Source of the DNA: [Phormidium] sp. LEGE 05292 | Lineage (GTDB): Bacteria; Cyanobacteriota; Cyanobacteriia; Cyanobacteriales; Aerosakkonemataceae | Length of the DNA stretch: 64,000 bases | Assembly (NCBI RefSeq): GCF_015207735.1 | Contig: NZ_JADEWG010000001.1 | Location: 124,001-188,000, forward strand | Direction: 5' to 3' | Part shown: positions 9,476 to 19,450 of the stretch, in pieces | Numbering within the stretch: the first letter of the stretch is position 1 | Layout of the letters: the number at the start of each line of letters is the position of its first letter | The notes under the pieces: generated by a model | Databases searched by the model: none | Seen by the model: the letters and a program-made list of their open reading frames with translations, nothing else | Told to the model about the DNA's origin: nothing | Translations under genes and position numbers: made by a program

Positions 9476-10789
9476 ATGGCTCCAAATCCCACCATCATGC
9501 AGGCTGTAGAACAGTTGAACTACCGTGTTACGGTAGGCGACATCGCAGCACAAACCGGATTAAATATCAACCAAGCTGAACAAGCATTATTAGTATTAGC
9601 TTCTGATGCAGGAGGACATTTACAAGTAGCTGAATCAGGAGAAATCGCCTATCAGTTTCCGCGAAATTTTAAAGCAGTGCTACGCAACAAATTTTTCCGG
9701 TTGCGGCTACAAGAATGGTGGCAAAACGTTTGGCAAATTCTGTTTTATTTAATTCGCCTGAGCTTTGGTTTAATTTTAATAGCTTCGATCGCATTAATCT
9801 TCATTACGATCGCCATAATTTTAATCGCCCTCAACTCCAGCCGAGACAGTGACAGTTCCGGCGGCGACTTTGGCGGTGACTTTGATGGCGGTTCAGTTTT
9901 TGCCCCAACATTTTGGTTTAGTGATTGGTGGTTTTGGGTATTTTATCCCAACTACGATAGCCCCCAATACCAATATCATCGACGGGAAAAACCCCAACTA
10001 AATTTTTTAGAAGCAATCTTCTCATTTTTATTTGGTGATGGAAACCCTAACGCCAACTTAGAAGAAAGACGCTGGCAAGAAATTGCCACAGTAATTCGCA
10101 ACAACCAAGGCGCAATAGTAGCAGAACAAATAGCACCCTATTTAGATGAATTAGGAGAAGGTTACTCCCGCGAATATGAAGACTATATGCTACCAGTACT
10201 AACAAAATATAATGGTCGTCCAGAAGTTAGTCCTGACGGGCAACTAGTTTATCACTTTCCCGACTTACAAGTAACAGCTACCCAACAAGAAATCCAACCA
10301 GTAACACCATATTTACAAGAATTGCCTTGGCGATTTAGTGCAGCTACTTCTGGACAAATTCTGTTAGCTTGTGGATTAGGAGCGATCAATTTAGTTGGTG
10401 CATTAGTGTTAGGAAATCTCTTGACTGGCGGTACTGTCGCTGCCCAAATTGGTGGATTAGTTGCCTTTGTTCAATCAATTTATTGGCTGTTACTCATTTA
10501 CGGAATAGCTTTTCTGACATTACCTTTAGTTCGTTATTTTTGGCTGCAATGGCGCAACAGTAAAATTGCCAAGCGCAACCAAAAACGCCAACAAAGAGCT
10601 AACTACTTAACCCAAGCAACTGCCGAATTAAAGAAAAAAATTACTTATGCTCGTCAATTTGCCGCCCAAAACATCATTAAGCGAGAGGACTTAGCTTACA
10701 CTACAGAAACCGACTTAATCGAACAAGAAATTGCCAACAAAGATAAAATCGACGCTGAATGGCAACGCCGATTAGAATCTGGATCTTAG
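9476..10789 (+). CDS. Membrane protein with two winged-helix-like repeats
   Basis: 437-aa protein of unknown function. An N-terminal module (residues about 5-62) looks like a winged helix (VTVGDIAAQTGLNINQAEQA ending in GEIAYQFP) and is echoed at about 200-270 (IVAEQIAPYLDE ending in GQLVYHFP). Between them lie a transmembrane segment (about 84-118), a Gly/Asp-rich low-complexity stretch and an aromatic-rich segment (TFWFSDWWFWVFYP). Two more hydrophobic hairpins occupy about 288-355, followed by a basic coiled-coil tail to the C terminus. The layout suggests cytoplasmic winged-helix domains tethered to the membrane. Not recognised beyond this. Confidence 0.6.
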   Translation: MAPNPTIMQAVEQLNYRVTVGDIAAQTGLNINQAEQALLVLASDAGGHLQVAESGEIAYQFPRNFKAVLRNKFFRLRLQEWWQNVWQILFYLIRLSFGLILIASIALIFITIAIILIALNSSRDSDSSGGDFGGDFDGGSVFAPTFWFSDWWFWVFYPNYDSPQYQYHRREKPQLNFLEAIFSFLFGDGNPNANLEERRWQEIATVIRNNQGAIVAEQIAPYLDELGEGYSREYEDYMLPVLTKYNGRPEVSPDGQLVYHFPDLQVTATQQEIQPVTPYLQELPWRFSAATSGQILLACGLGAINLVGALVLGNLLTGGTVAAQIGGLVAFVQSIYWLLLIYGIAFLTLPLVRYFWLQWRNSKIAKRNQKRQQRANYLTQATAELKKKITYARQFAAQNIIKREDLAYTTETDLIEQEIANKDKIDAEWQRRLESGS

Positions 10790-10864
10790 AAACTGGGGTC
10801 TGGGAGATGGGGAGAATTAGATTTTACCTTCTCCCCTGCTCCCCTGCTCCCCTGCCCCTCTGCC

Positions 10865-12043
10865 TCACCTAACTCTAATTCTGGCTAGACTCGCCCCCCG
10901 ATAATAATGATTGAGGATTTGTTGGTAATTTGCACCTTGACGAGCCATTCCATAAGCACCCCATTGACTCAAGCCTATGCCATGACCAAAACCTCGACCA
11001 TCAAAACGGAAAGAGATTGGTAGAGATTTATTATTGCCTTCTGGGGTGACGGTGAACCAGGTACTTCTTAATTCAAATATTCGCTGCAATTCTGCACCAC
11101 TCATAATCCGCGAACCCTTGTCACCAACAACTTTTACCGTCATAATCCGCCCGTATGGAGAGATTCGTTCTGGTGTCAAAGATTGAACTTGTCCGACACC
11201 GCTAATGCGGCTACTGAGTTGTGGTTGAGTAAATGATCTTGTCCACTGATAACCGGGAGTTCCTTGATCGAAGTCTGGAACAGCACGGAGATAAGGTAAG
11301 GCTTGTACACCCCAAACATTTTCGACGTTTTCTGTGTGTCCTCCAGAGGCGGCGTGATAGGCAGCTAAAATCAGTCGGCCTCTATAAGTGAGTACTTGTC
11401 CTGCGGTGGAATCTACAGCGTTGTAAAAGCTGGGTGATTCGGTTTCTACTCCGCGATAAACTTGCCAAGCGATCGTATCACCGACATCAAAAAGCCGATT
11501 GCCTCTAGTTTGCCGTTGGTAAAGGGCATAAGTACGGGCGGCGACAGCTTGCGCTTTTAATGCTTCTTGAGGCCAGTTTGTGTAAACTTCGCCTCCCAGG
11601 ACACTGTAAAGGTATCTTTCCAAGTCTACATAGTTGACTGCTGTTAGACCTTGGTTTGTGGGTACGACTAGAGTGCGTCCTCGATACCACTTATCGCCAA
11701 TCCACACAAAGCCTTTGTTAGTCGGTTCCACCCACAAGGCATTGGATAGCCAACGGTTCATCTTCACTCTACCGCTGTCGGTTTCTGCAACAAAGGCGTT
11801 GAGTGGGGCGATTTCTCCTACTGGTTTTCCAGTGGCATCGCGGACGATCGCTTTTGTCGAACTACCGATTTTGACTTGGTTGGCATTTTCTTCGATCGCC
11901 ACTCGCAATTCTAATGCGGCTTGGGCAGGCGCAACTAGAAGCATCCAGAACAACAGCGACAACCAAAATTTTTTTCCTGATTTCGGAAATAACTGTTTCT
12001 GTCTGACAGATAACAAGGAAAGCATTAAACTTCTGGCTAACAT
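10865..12043 (-). CDS. SpoIID/LytB domain protein (exported)
   Basis: 392 aa with an N-terminal signal peptide (hydrophobic core about residues 26-42, ending APAQAA). The central SpoIID region contains LERYLYSVLGGEV, the catalytic-type motif QALKAQAVAARTYAL preceded by WP, and the C-terminal GRGFGHGIGLSQWGAYGMA that closes SpoIID domains. In sporulating Firmicutes SpoIID is a lytic transglycosylase cleaving denuded glycan strands; cyanobacterial homologues are thought to act on periplasmic peptidoglycan. It is a stand-alone gene and the first ATG gives a normal signal peptide. Confidence 0.85.
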   Translation of the reverse strand: MLARSLMLSLLSVRQKQLFPKSGKKFWLSLLFWMLLVAPAQAALELRVAIEENANQVKIGSSTKAIVRDATGKPVGEIAPLNAFVAETDSGRVKMNRWLSNALWVEPTNKGFVWIGDKWYRGRTLVVPTNQGLTAVNYVDLERYLYSVLGGEVYTNWPQEALKAQAVAARTYALYQRQTRGNRLFDVGDTIAWQVYRGVETESPSFYNAVDSTAGQVLTYRGRLILAAYHAASGGHTENVENVWGVQALPYLRAVPDFDQGTPGYQWTRSFTQPQLSSRISGVGQVQSLTPERISPYGRIMTVKVVGDKGSRIMSGAELQRIFELRSTWFTVTPEGNNKSLPISFRFDGRGFGHGIGLSQWGAYGMARQGANYQQILNHYYRGASLARIRVR

Positions 12044-12102
12044 CTGGTAAACACCTCCTCACACGGCGGAGAATCGAGGTTACAAAGGATTTCTATAGTT
12101 TG

Positions 12103-12208
12103 ACTTAGGTCTTGCACTTCTGAGGCGGAGCCTCTATTTCTCGTTCCCAGGTTCAACCTGGGAACGAGGGTTGGGAGGTTCTACCTCCTTAAGTTTGCAA
12201 GATCTAAG
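12103..12208. repeat. Imperfect palindromic interspersed element
   Basis: About 106 bp with nested inverted symmetry. The outer arms (ACTTAGGTCTTGCA near 12103-12116 versus TGCAAGATCTAAG near 12197-12208) are near-complementary. Inside is a perfect 14-bp stem, CTCGTTCCCAGGTT at 12140-12153 against AACCTGGGAACGAG at 12155-12168, plus smaller hairpins (GGAGGT/ACCTCC). It looks like a small non-autonomous repeat (MITE-like) in the gap between divergent genes. No ORF. Confidence 0.6.
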
Positions 12209-12360
12209 TTTGAATTTGGCAAAAAAATTTTCTTAAGTTGGCTATGCTAGACAGTCCTCTAGAATACCTTAATTGGGTAAATAGGTAAAGAAAAACTTTT
12301 TCCTAGTTAAAATGTCAATGGGGTAATCCCTGAAATTTTCGTAGGGTTGGCTTAATTTAA

Positions 12361-13293
12361 GTGCAGATTACTTTTTTTGGGACAAGTTCCGGTGTACCAA
12401 CGCGATCGCGCAATGTTTCAAGTGTTGCCTTGCGCTTACCTCAGCGTGCAGAAGTTTGGCTATTTGACTGCGGCGAAGGCACTCAACATCAGCTTTTACA
12501 TAGTGAGTTGAAAATTAGCCAAATTACTCGCATTTTTATTACCCATACGCACGGCGACCATATTTTTGGGTTGATGGGTTTATTAGCAACTTATGGTTTG
12601 GCTGGCAATCCTACTAAGATAGATCTTTATGGGCCGCCTGGTCTAAATGATTACATTAAAGCTTGCCAACGTTACTCATTTACTCATTTTTCCTATCCCT
12701 TAAAAGTGCATACTGTTGAGCCAGGAATAGTTTATGAAGATGACGAATATATTGTTAAATGTGGTCTTTTAAAACATCGAGTAACAGCGTTTGGTTATCG
12801 TGTAGAAGAAAAAGATAGACCAGGACGTTTTGATGTGGAAAAAGCCAAGGAATTAGGCATTCCTTCCGGCCCGATTTATGGCAAACTCAAACGAGGCGAA
12901 CAAGTTACTTTGCCCGATGGAAGGGTAATTAATGGCGCTGATTTATGTGGGCCAAATCAAACTGGGCGTAAACTAGTTTACTGTACAGATACGGTTTATT
13001 GTGAAGGCGCTGTTGACTTAGCAAAAGATGCTGATTTATTAATTCATGAAGCTACTTTTGCTCACCAAGATGCAGAATTAGCTTTTCAAAGATTACATTC
13101 TACTTCCACAATGGCAGCCCAAGTAGCTTTACAAGCGGGCGCAAAACATTTAATTATGACTCATTTTAGCCCCCGTTATGCCCCAGGCAATGATATTCAA
13201 TTAAATGATTTGTTGAATGAGGCAAAAGCAATTTTTCCTAATACAACAATGGCTTATGATTTCCTCGCTTATGAAGTGCCGCGTCGGGATTAG
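12361..13293 (+). CDS. rnz: Ribonuclease Z
   Basis: Metallo-beta-lactamase-fold endonuclease (310 aa) that trims the 3' end of tRNA precursors lacking CCA. The N-terminal [19 protein letters not shown] is the RNase Z opening. The zinc motif HTHGDH is at residues 62-67, with further ligands in YCTDT (the Asp) and the late His of MTHFSPRY. The flexible-arm region ([15 protein letters not shown], then [11 protein letters not shown]) that binds the tRNA elbow is present. Start is GTG at 12361; no upstream ATG fits the conserved N terminus. Confidence 0.95.
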   Translation: MQITFFGTSSGVPTRSRNVSSVALRLPQRAEVWLFDCGEGTQHQLLHSELKISQITRIFITHTHGDHIFGLMGLLATYGLAGNPTKIDLYGPPGLNDYIKACQRYSFTHFSYPLKVHTVEPGIVYEDDEYIVKCGLLKHRVTAFGYRVEEKDRPGRFDVEKAKELGIPSGPIYGKLKRGEQVTLPDGRVINGADLCGPNQTGRKLVYCTDTVYCEGAVDLAKDADLLIHEATFAHQDAELAFQRLHSTSTMAAQVALQAGAKHLIMTHFSPRYAPGNDIQLNDLLNEAKAIFPNTTMAYDFLAYEVPRRD

Positions 13294-13307
13294 GGACTGG
13301 GGACTGG

Positions 13308-13391
13308 GGACTGGGTACTGGGGACAAGGGGACAAGGGGACAAGGGGAAGTTATTAACTCAAAACTTTCCCAGTACCAAGTACCCAGTCCC
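13308..13391. terminator. Inverted repeat between convergent rnz and glgX
   Basis: GGGACTGGGTA at 13308-13318 is complementary to TACCCAGTCCC at 13381-13391, which abuts the glgX stop codon. The intervening sequence carries tandem GGGGACAA units and GGGGACTG units. The position between two convergent genes suggests a bidirectional transcription terminator or an inserted palindromic repeat. There is no U-tract typical of a strong intrinsic terminator. Confidence 0.4.
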
Positions 13392-15506
13392 TTATTTAGC
13401 AACTAAGATTATTACCGATCGATCGCCAATTAAAATTCCATGTTGTTCAGTTAAAATTGCTTCATTTCCCGGTTGGCAAATATCTTCGGGAAAGGCGAGT
13501 CCTGTATTAACAAAAAGGTGCCATTTTAATTCTGAAGGTAACTTAGGTAATTCAAACCAGTGGCTTTCCCAGTGCATATTCATTGCTACATAAATTGAGT
13601 CATCTTTGACAGTACCTCCTTTAGCGTGTTTGCCACAAAGCATAAAAGCTAAAGTGCGACAATAGCTTGCCCAATCAGGTTTCCACGCATAAACACCATG
13701 CCAACTAATATCGGGATAACCACTTTCCATATAGTCTTGATTGCGAAAGTATTCCCGATTTCTCAACACTGGATGGGCATGACGAAAAGCTATACAATTT
13801 TTCACGAATTGGAAAAAATTATTATTGGTTTGTAATAAATTCCAATCTAACCAACTTAATTCTGAATCATGGCAATATGCGTTATTATTTCCTTGCTGCG
13901 ATCGCGCCATTTCATCGCCCATCAGTAACATCGGAATGCCTTGACTAACTGTTAAAATGGCGATCGCATTCTTCATTTGCCGACGGCGCAAATTAATTAT
14001 TTCTGGATCGTCAGTTTCGCCTTCGACTCCACAATTCCAGCTAAAATTATCATTTGAACCATCTCTACTTTCCTCTCCATTAGCTTCATTATGTTTTTCG
14101 TTATAAGCCACCAAATCTGCTAAAGTGAAACCATCATGAGCAGTAATAAAGTTTACCGAACTATCCACAGTCCTGTCTGTCCAAGCATACAAATCCGGCG
14201 AACCTTGAAGGCGTTGCACCATTTCTCCGACTAAAGGATCGCCTTTAATAAACTTCCTTACCGCATCCCGATATTTACCATTCCACTCGCCCCAACGATC
14301 ATAATCTGGAAAAGAACCAACCTGATAAAGTCCGCCAGCATCCCAAGCTTCCGCAATTAATTTACACTTGGCTAAAACTGGGTCATAAGCTAAAGTTTCT
14401 AACAATGGTGGATTAGTTAAAGGTTCACCTTTGGTATCCCGTCCTAAAATTGATGCTAAATCAAATCTGAACCCGTCAATGTGATATGCAGATGCCCAAA
14501 ACCGCAAACAATCTACTACAAATTGTCTAACAATTGGGTGATTACAATTAAGCGTATTACCGCAACCACTGAAGTTATAATACAGCCCTTCGGGAGTCAG
14601 CATATAGTAGGTTTTATTATCTAAACCCCGAAAAGAAATTGTTGGGCCATTTTCGTTGCCTTCTGCGGTATGGTTAAACACTACATCTAAAATTACTTCA
14701 ATGCCATTTTTGTGTAGTTCTTTAACTAAAGTTTTCAATTCATTTGCTTGATTACCATAATTACCTGTGGCTGCATATCCAGCTTTCGGGGCATAGAAAC
14801 CTACTGTATTGTAGCCCCAGTAGTTAAATAATCTTTCATCATTAAAAGGATTATGTCGAGTATTATCTAACTCATCAAACTCAAAAATTGGCATTAATTC
14901 CACACAATTAATGCCCAATTCTTTGAGATAAGGAATTTTTTCTTGTAGTCCAGCAAATGTACCTTGATGTTCTAGTTTAACTCCAGAGGAAGGGTGACGA
15001 GTAAAACCTCGGACGTGCATTTCGTAAATAATTAAATCTTCTTCGGGAATTTCCAAAGGTCGATCGCCTTCCCAATCAAACTCTTTGCTAACAATTTGTC
15101 CGCGATAGGGGTAAATATCATCTTCTCTTAAAGTATTTCCCCAAACATCCCTACCACCCACACAAGTAGAGTATGGATCTAGAAGAATCTTAGTGCGATC
15201 GAATCTGTGCCCTGCTTCTGGATTGTATGGGCCATCGACACGATATCCATATTCTAGGTCTTCGTATTTTGGTAAATCTAAAACTATCATGCTGAGTACA
15301 TTGCCTAAGCGAAACTCGCTGGGAAAAGGAATTTCGGCATAAGGTTCTGGCGCATCTTTTTTGAATAGCACTAATGTCGCAGCGGTAGCATGACTAGAGT
15401 AAATAGAAAAATTAATCCCTCCTGGTACCGGAGTTGCGCCAAAAGGAATAGGATGTCCCTGTAATAGTTTGAAATTACCGTAAGTGTAACTGTGATAAAT
15501 TTCCAT
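13392..15506 (-). CDS. glgX: Glycogen debranching enzyme GlgX (isoamylase type, GH13)
   Basis: 704-aa enzyme that hydrolyses alpha-1,6 branches of phosphorylase-limit glycogen, feeding glycogen breakdown. An N-terminal CBM48-like domain (GGINFSIYSSHATAATLVLF) precedes the GH13 barrel with IYEMHVRGFTRH, the nucleophile region DGFRFDLASILGRD, the acid/base region AEAWDAGGLYQ and FITAHDGFTLADLV. GMLLMGDEM-like (IPMLLMGDEMARSQQGNNN) closes the catalytic core. Length and motifs are complete. Monocistronic. Confidence 0.94.
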   Translation of the reverse strand: MEIYHSYTYGNFKLLQGHPIPFGATPVPGGINFSIYSSHATAATLVLFKKDAPEPYAEIPFPSEFRLGNVLSMIVLDLPKYEDLEYGYRVDGPYNPEAGHRFDRTKILLDPYSTCVGGRDVWGNTLREDDIYPYRGQIVSKEFDWEGDRPLEIPEEDLIIYEMHVRGFTRHPSSGVKLEHQGTFAGLQEKIPYLKELGINCVELMPIFEFDELDNTRHNPFNDERLFNYWGYNTVGFYAPKAGYAATGNYGNQANELKTLVKELHKNGIEVILDVVFNHTAEGNENGPTISFRGLDNKTYYMLTPEGLYYNFSGCGNTLNCNHPIVRQFVVDCLRFWASAYHIDGFRFDLASILGRDTKGEPLTNPPLLETLAYDPVLAKCKLIAEAWDAGGLYQVGSFPDYDRWGEWNGKYRDAVRKFIKGDPLVGEMVQRLQGSPDLYAWTDRTVDSSVNFITAHDGFTLADLVAYNEKHNEANGEESRDGSNDNFSWNCGVEGETDDPEIINLRRRQMKNAIAILTVSQGIPMLLMGDEMARSQQGNNNAYCHDSELSWLDWNLLQTNNNFFQFVKNCIAFRHAHPVLRNREYFRNQDYMESGYPDISWHGVYAWKPDWASYCRTLAFMLCGKHAKGGTVKDDSIYVAMNMHWESHWFELPKLPSELKWHLFVNTGLAFPEDICQPGNEAILTEQHGILIGDRSVIILVAK

Positions 15507-15764
15507 ACTTTATACTTACAAACATCATGAATCTTCTTATTGTCTCAGATCCAAATGTAGTTTGCTTCCAAATTAGATATAGTTTTTAGATTATCTTAAA
15601 TTTTCACTTTTTTTCTGTTACATAAATATCAATTTAACTATAATTTGATTTAATTAAACTTAAGTATACTTTTCTTAAAATTACTCTATTTATTGTAAAA
15701 ATATTTCGGATTAAATAAGGTTAAAGGAATAACCTTACCCTTAATCCTTACCTTGAATAAAAGT

Positions 15765-16235
15765 CTACTCTACTTTTTCCTTAATATTCTCAGAAGAAGA
15801 TTCTACCTCATCAAGATTTCTTTGTTTTTTCAACAGGCGGGTAATTAGAGTATTTAAATGTACTTGGGTGTCAACTGGCGATCGCGGCAATGGAGTCTCC
15901 AAATTAGGCCAAGTCGGTAAATCAGAACAAGGACAATTATTAGGTGGTAATCCCAAATTCCTCACTGGTATTGGCATAGAACAACGCGCACAAGAGTTTA
16001 AATCCCAAGCAGGTGTCAGCAATTCGGTAATTGTTTCTTGTGTACCTTCGAGATTACAATCACCAGAATTAGGAGAGATTATTCTTTGCCAACATTCTTC
16101 AAATTCGTCGCTATAGCGATCGCCTTGAATCACTCTTTGCGGCAACAAAGCCTCTCTGCCATTGCGAATCAAAACTCTCTTACCTAGTTGAAACCAATAG
16201 GCAATGTATTGTTTAACTTGTTCTTCAGATGCCAT
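15765..16235 (-). CDS. Conserved hypothetical protein with Cys-rich zinc-type motif
   Basis: Unrecognised 156-aa soluble protein. The N-terminal third is helical (ASEEQVKQYIAYWFQLGKRV). A Cys cluster (CARCSMPIPVRNLGLPPNNC, then PCSDLP) around residues 80-105 could bind one zinc or iron ion and is followed by PTWPN. The C terminus is basic then acidic. I use ATG 16235; a GTG at 16253 would add six residues. Such proteins sit in cyanobacterial genomes without known role. Confidence 0.55.
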   Translation of the reverse strand: MASEEQVKQYIAYWFQLGKRVLIRNGREALLPQRVIQGDRYSDEFEECWQRIISPNSGDCNLEGTQETITELLTPAWDLNSCARCSMPIPVRNLGLPPNNCPCSDLPTWPNLETPLPRSPVDTQVHLNTLITRLLKKQRNLDEVESSSENIKEKVE

Positions 16236-16628
16236 AGCTTTTAATTGAATCACTGGTTAAAACTAGTACAAGAAGGTAAAAAGCAGAGAACAGAAGGCTC
16301 TAAGATAGAAGGAAAAAGAAAATAACACTTTTCCAAATTTTTTCCTGAGCGTTTAACTAATATTTATTTCTGCCTTACTACACTAGGGAGCAATGGATAT
16401 TATCATGAATATCTCATAGCTGTTTCCCGATCTTAGTTTTTTTTTTCAAATTATGTTTCCATCTAATAGAGGAGTAACTCAGCTATAAAAAGGCATAAAC
16501 TTTCTGCTGAGTCAATCATAGCCTTTAGCGATCTTCTTCCAAAAGAAATAAAATATTTATTTCCCATGTTGAGTAAGGTAAAAAGTCTCAATCTGGGAAA
16601 ATGGCATTAATCAGGTAACAGCGATTTG
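16236..16628. other. Intergenic region without recognisable gene
   Basis: About 390 bp of AT-rich sequence upstream of the Cys-rich protein gene and downstream of cobU. I see poly-T/poly-A runs near 16436-16448 but no ORF, tRNA or strong hairpin. Confidence 0.3.
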
Positions 16629-17186
16629 CTATTTGTTGTTTAGGGGGCTACCAAGCTGACTTAAGTTTAAAACATGACCTGCTGTGACTAAGTAAGTGGG
16701 ATTAGCGATCGCTCCTAATTGACGTACTAAAGTACCTAAGCGATCGCGGAAAAGCCGACCTGCTGGATATGCCGGAACTACACCCCAGCCTGTTTCCTCT
16801 GCTACAAAGATTACATCACAATTACAATTCTCAACAATTTCTAACAATTCTTTTAAGATTTTCTGCCACTGAGTTCGATCGTATTCTAATAAATTCGCTA
16901 CCCATGTTCCCAAAGAATCTACCAATAAGCAATTACTACTTTTTGCTGACTCAATAGTTGCGCCTAAATTCACGGGTACTTCCCAAGTTTGCCAAACAGA
17001 AGGACGGCGCTGAATGTGTTGAGAAATTCTCGCCATCCACTCGGCATCATCAGGAGCTTTTTGAGCAGTTGCTACATAGATTACCGATTTTCCTGATTCT
17101 TGCGCTAGTGATTCCGCCCACTCACTTTTCCCCGATCGCGCAGGCCCAGTTACTAAGATTACTCGTCTTTTAGATAATTTATTCAT
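16629..17186 (-). CDS. cobU: Adenosylcobinamide kinase / adenosylcobinamide-phosphate guanylyltransferase
   Basis: Bifunctional enzyme of cobamide synthesis that phosphorylates adenosylcobinamide and transfers GMP to give adenosylcobinamide-GDP. The P-loop GPARSGKSEWAE is near the N terminus, followed by YVATAQ, the RRPSVWQTWE region carrying the guanylylated-residue neighbourhood, LLVDSLGTWVANLL and the family-typical EETGWGVVPAYPAGRLFRD. Start ATG 17186 (185 aa) matches the family; the TTG at 17219 adds eleven residues unlikely to be translated. No other cobalamin genes are adjacent. Confidence 0.9.
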   Translation of the reverse strand: MNKLSKRRVILVTGPARSGKSEWAESLAQESGKSVIYVATAQKAPDDAEWMARISQHIQRRPSVWQTWEVPVNLGATIESAKSSNCLLVDSLGTWVANLLEYDRTQWQKILKELLEIVENCNCDVIFVAEETGWGVVPAYPAGRLFRDRLGTLVRQLGAIANPTYLVTAGHVLNLSQLGSPLNNK

Positions 17187-17452
17187 ATAATCTGGATCGG
17201 CTTTAAAAGCTACGAACAATCTGATCGATAGGGGCTGATTCCCTTTTTCGCTACGTACTTAACGGTACTTAATAACTGGACAAGTGTCAAAGATTTTACG
17301 GATATCGATAAATACTTTTATTTGGTAGCATGAGAAAAGTTCAACGCAAATTTTTTAACTTCATCTCTAAAAAGGAATAATTAAAACTTTTGGTAATAAA
17401 TGTAGCTTTTCGTAAACAACCGATAAGTTAGTTAACAATTAGGCGGAAGTTT

Positions 17453-18370
17453 ATGAGCAAAATTTCTGCAATTATTTGTACACATAATCGAGAAAAATAT
17501 TTAGGTGCGGCTATTGATAGTTTGCTGGCACAAGATTTTCCTGATTATGAAATAATTGTTGTAGACAACGCTTCGAGCGATCGCACTCGTGAAATAGTTC
17601 AAGCACGCCCTAGCGTGAAATATGTATATGAACAAATCACGGGATTATCAGTAGCTCGCAACACAGGGGCAAAATCAGCCACAAGTCAAATTCTCGCATA
17701 TCTTGATGATGATGCCGTAGCTAATCCCAATTGGTTGAGTGTACTGTATGCAGCTTATCAGAGCAACGAAAAATTGGCGATCGCAGGTGGCAAAGTTACC
17801 TTAATTTGGCCGGAGGGAATTTTACCCCCAACGTGGCTCTCCGATGACTTAGCGGGAAATTTAGGCGCATATAATCTGGGTGACAAAATTGTTTATATCG
17901 ATCGCCCAGGCTTAACTCCCAGAGGCTTAAACTATTCTATTCGACGTAAGTTTCTCGAAGAAATCGGTGGTTTCGACGTTAACCTGGGTCGAGTTGGGAA
18001 AAAATTACTATCCAACGAAGAACTACTAATGACAGAACAAGCTTTAAACCGAGGTTGGCAAGTCGCCTATATCCCGGAAGCTTTAGTACAGCATAACGTT
18101 TCCCCAGAACGAGTTAACCGCCAATGGTTTTTAAGTCGAGGTTGGTGGCAAGGCATCAGCGAATATTACCGCGAACAACTAGTCGGGAAAGCCGGAGTAA
18201 AACAACTAGGACGAGGTGGCGAACGCTTAATGTACGGTGTTTATAAATCAATGAAATATTTTCGCCATCCCGACCGACGGTTTGAAAATTTAGTGTATAG
18301 TTACGGTCAAATTGGATATTTAAGTGCCGTAATCATGGGGTTATTTTCTGCCGCAAAACGGGAAAAATAA
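17453..18370 (+). CDS. Family 2 glycosyltransferase
   Basis: 305-aa GT-A glycosyltransferase. It opens with the family 2 nucleotide-sugar motif SAIICTHNREKYLGAAIDSL, then VVDNASSDRT, AYLDDDAVANPNWL (the DxD metal site, DDD) and GGFDVNLGRVGKKLLSNEE where the base residue lies. The C-terminal part binds the acceptor (FLSRGWWQGIS). There is no membrane segment, so it is likely cytoplasmic or peripheral, making extracellular or lipopolysaccharide sugar chains. First of three consecutive polysaccharide genes (next start 81 bp on). The donor and acceptor sugars cannot be read from sequence. Confidence 0.85.
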   Translation: MSKISAIICTHNREKYLGAAIDSLLAQDFPDYEIIVVDNASSDRTREIVQARPSVKYVYEQITGLSVARNTGAKSATSQILAYLDDDAVANPNWLSVLYAAYQSNEKLAIAGGKVTLIWPEGILPPTWLSDDLAGNLGAYNLGDKIVYIDRPGLTPRGLNYSIRRKFLEEIGGFDVNLGRVGKKLLSNEELLMTEQALNRGWQVAYIPEALVQHNVSPERVNRQWFLSRGWWQGISEYYREQLVGKAGVKQLGRGGERLMYGVYKSMKYFRHPDRRFENLVYSYGQIGYLSAVIMGLFSAAKREK

Positions 18371-18451
18371 GATCGGGCGATGAGTTGGTTTCTCCTGAGA
18401 CTCACTTGCCAATTATCTTGAAGTTTATTGCTAAATTAAGCACCACTAATC

Positions 18452-19435
18452 ATGACTGCCACAGCCAAAAAAATCCCAGTCTCCGTGTTGATTCCCGCCA
18501 AAAACGAAGAAGCTAACTTGCCAGCTTGTTTAGAAAGTGTAGCAGTGGCGGATGAAATTTTTGTCGTGGATTCGCAAAGTAGCGATCGCTCGATAGAAAT
18601 ATCCGAAAAATATGGAGCAAATGTAGTGCAGTTTTACTTTAACGGTCGGTGGCCGAAAAAGAAAAACTGGTCATTAGATAATTTGCCTTTCCGCAATGAG
18701 TGGGTTTTAATAGTCGATTGTGACGAACGCATTACTCCAGAACTTTGGGCAGAAATTGCCGCTGCTATTGAAAACCCAGATTACAACGGCTATTACTTGA
18801 ATCGGAAAGTCTTTTTCCTGGGAACTTGGATTCAGCATGGTGGTAGATATCCTGATTGGAATTTACGTCTATTCCGTCACCAAAAAGGACGTTATGAAAA
18901 CTTGGGTACGGAAGGAATTCGTAACACTGGAGATAACGAAGTTCATGAGCACGTAATTTTAGAAGGCAAAGTTGGCTATCTAAAAAATGATATGTTGCAC
19001 ATTGACTTTCGCGATATATATCACTGGTTAGAACGACACAATCGTTATTCTAATTGGGAAGCTCGCGTTTATTTGAACTTGTTAACTGGCAGGGCAGATG
19101 ATGGTACGATCGGCGCTAATATTTTGGGAGATGCGGTTCAACGCAAACGCTTTTTAAAGAAAGTTTGGGTACATTTACCTTTTAAACCTTTGTTGCGCTT
19201 TTTGATCAGTTATGTTTTCCAACTGGGCTTTTTGGATGGGAGAGCCGGATATACTTATGCTAGACTTTTGAGCCAATACGAATTTCAAATAGGGGTAAAA
19301 CTCTACGAATTACGCCGTTTTGGTGGTCAGTTAAACAACGCACCACAACCAGTTACTCCTCCAAAAACTGTGACATCTACAACTGATTCTCCTACCACCA
19401 GCGATTCTACAGCTTATGACTCAGTGGGTTCCTGA
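18452..19435 (+). CDS. Family 2 glycosyltransferase, WaaE/KdtX-like
   Basis: 327-aa glycosyltransferase of the type found in LPS-core and colanic-acid pathways. SVLIPAKNEEANLPACLESV is the N-terminal donor-binding motif, VVDSQSSDRS and VDCDERITPELW carry the DxD-type metal site, and NRKVFFLGTWIQHGGRYPDWNLRLFR is the acceptor-region signature of this subfamily. A hydrophobic segment near 250-270 may associate with the membrane. The Thr/Ser/Pro-rich tail (last 30 residues) is low complexity and overlaps the next gene by 20 bp if that gene uses its first start. Confidence 0.85.
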   Translation: MTATAKKIPVSVLIPAKNEEANLPACLESVAVADEIFVVDSQSSDRSIEISEKYGANVVQFYFNGRWPKKKNWSLDNLPFRNEWVLIVDCDERITPELWAEIAAAIENPDYNGYYLNRKVFFLGTWIQHGGRYPDWNLRLFRHQKGRYENLGTEGIRNTGDNEVHEHVILEGKVGYLKNDMLHIDFRDIYHWLERHNRYSNWEARVYLNLLTGRADDGTIGANILGDAVQRKRFLKKVWVHLPFKPLLRFLISYVFQLGFLDGRAGYTYARLLSQYEFQIGVKLYELRRFGGQLNNAPQPVTPPKTVTSTTDSPTTSDSTAYDSVGS

Positions 19436-19450
19436 ACCAGCAGACCCAAT

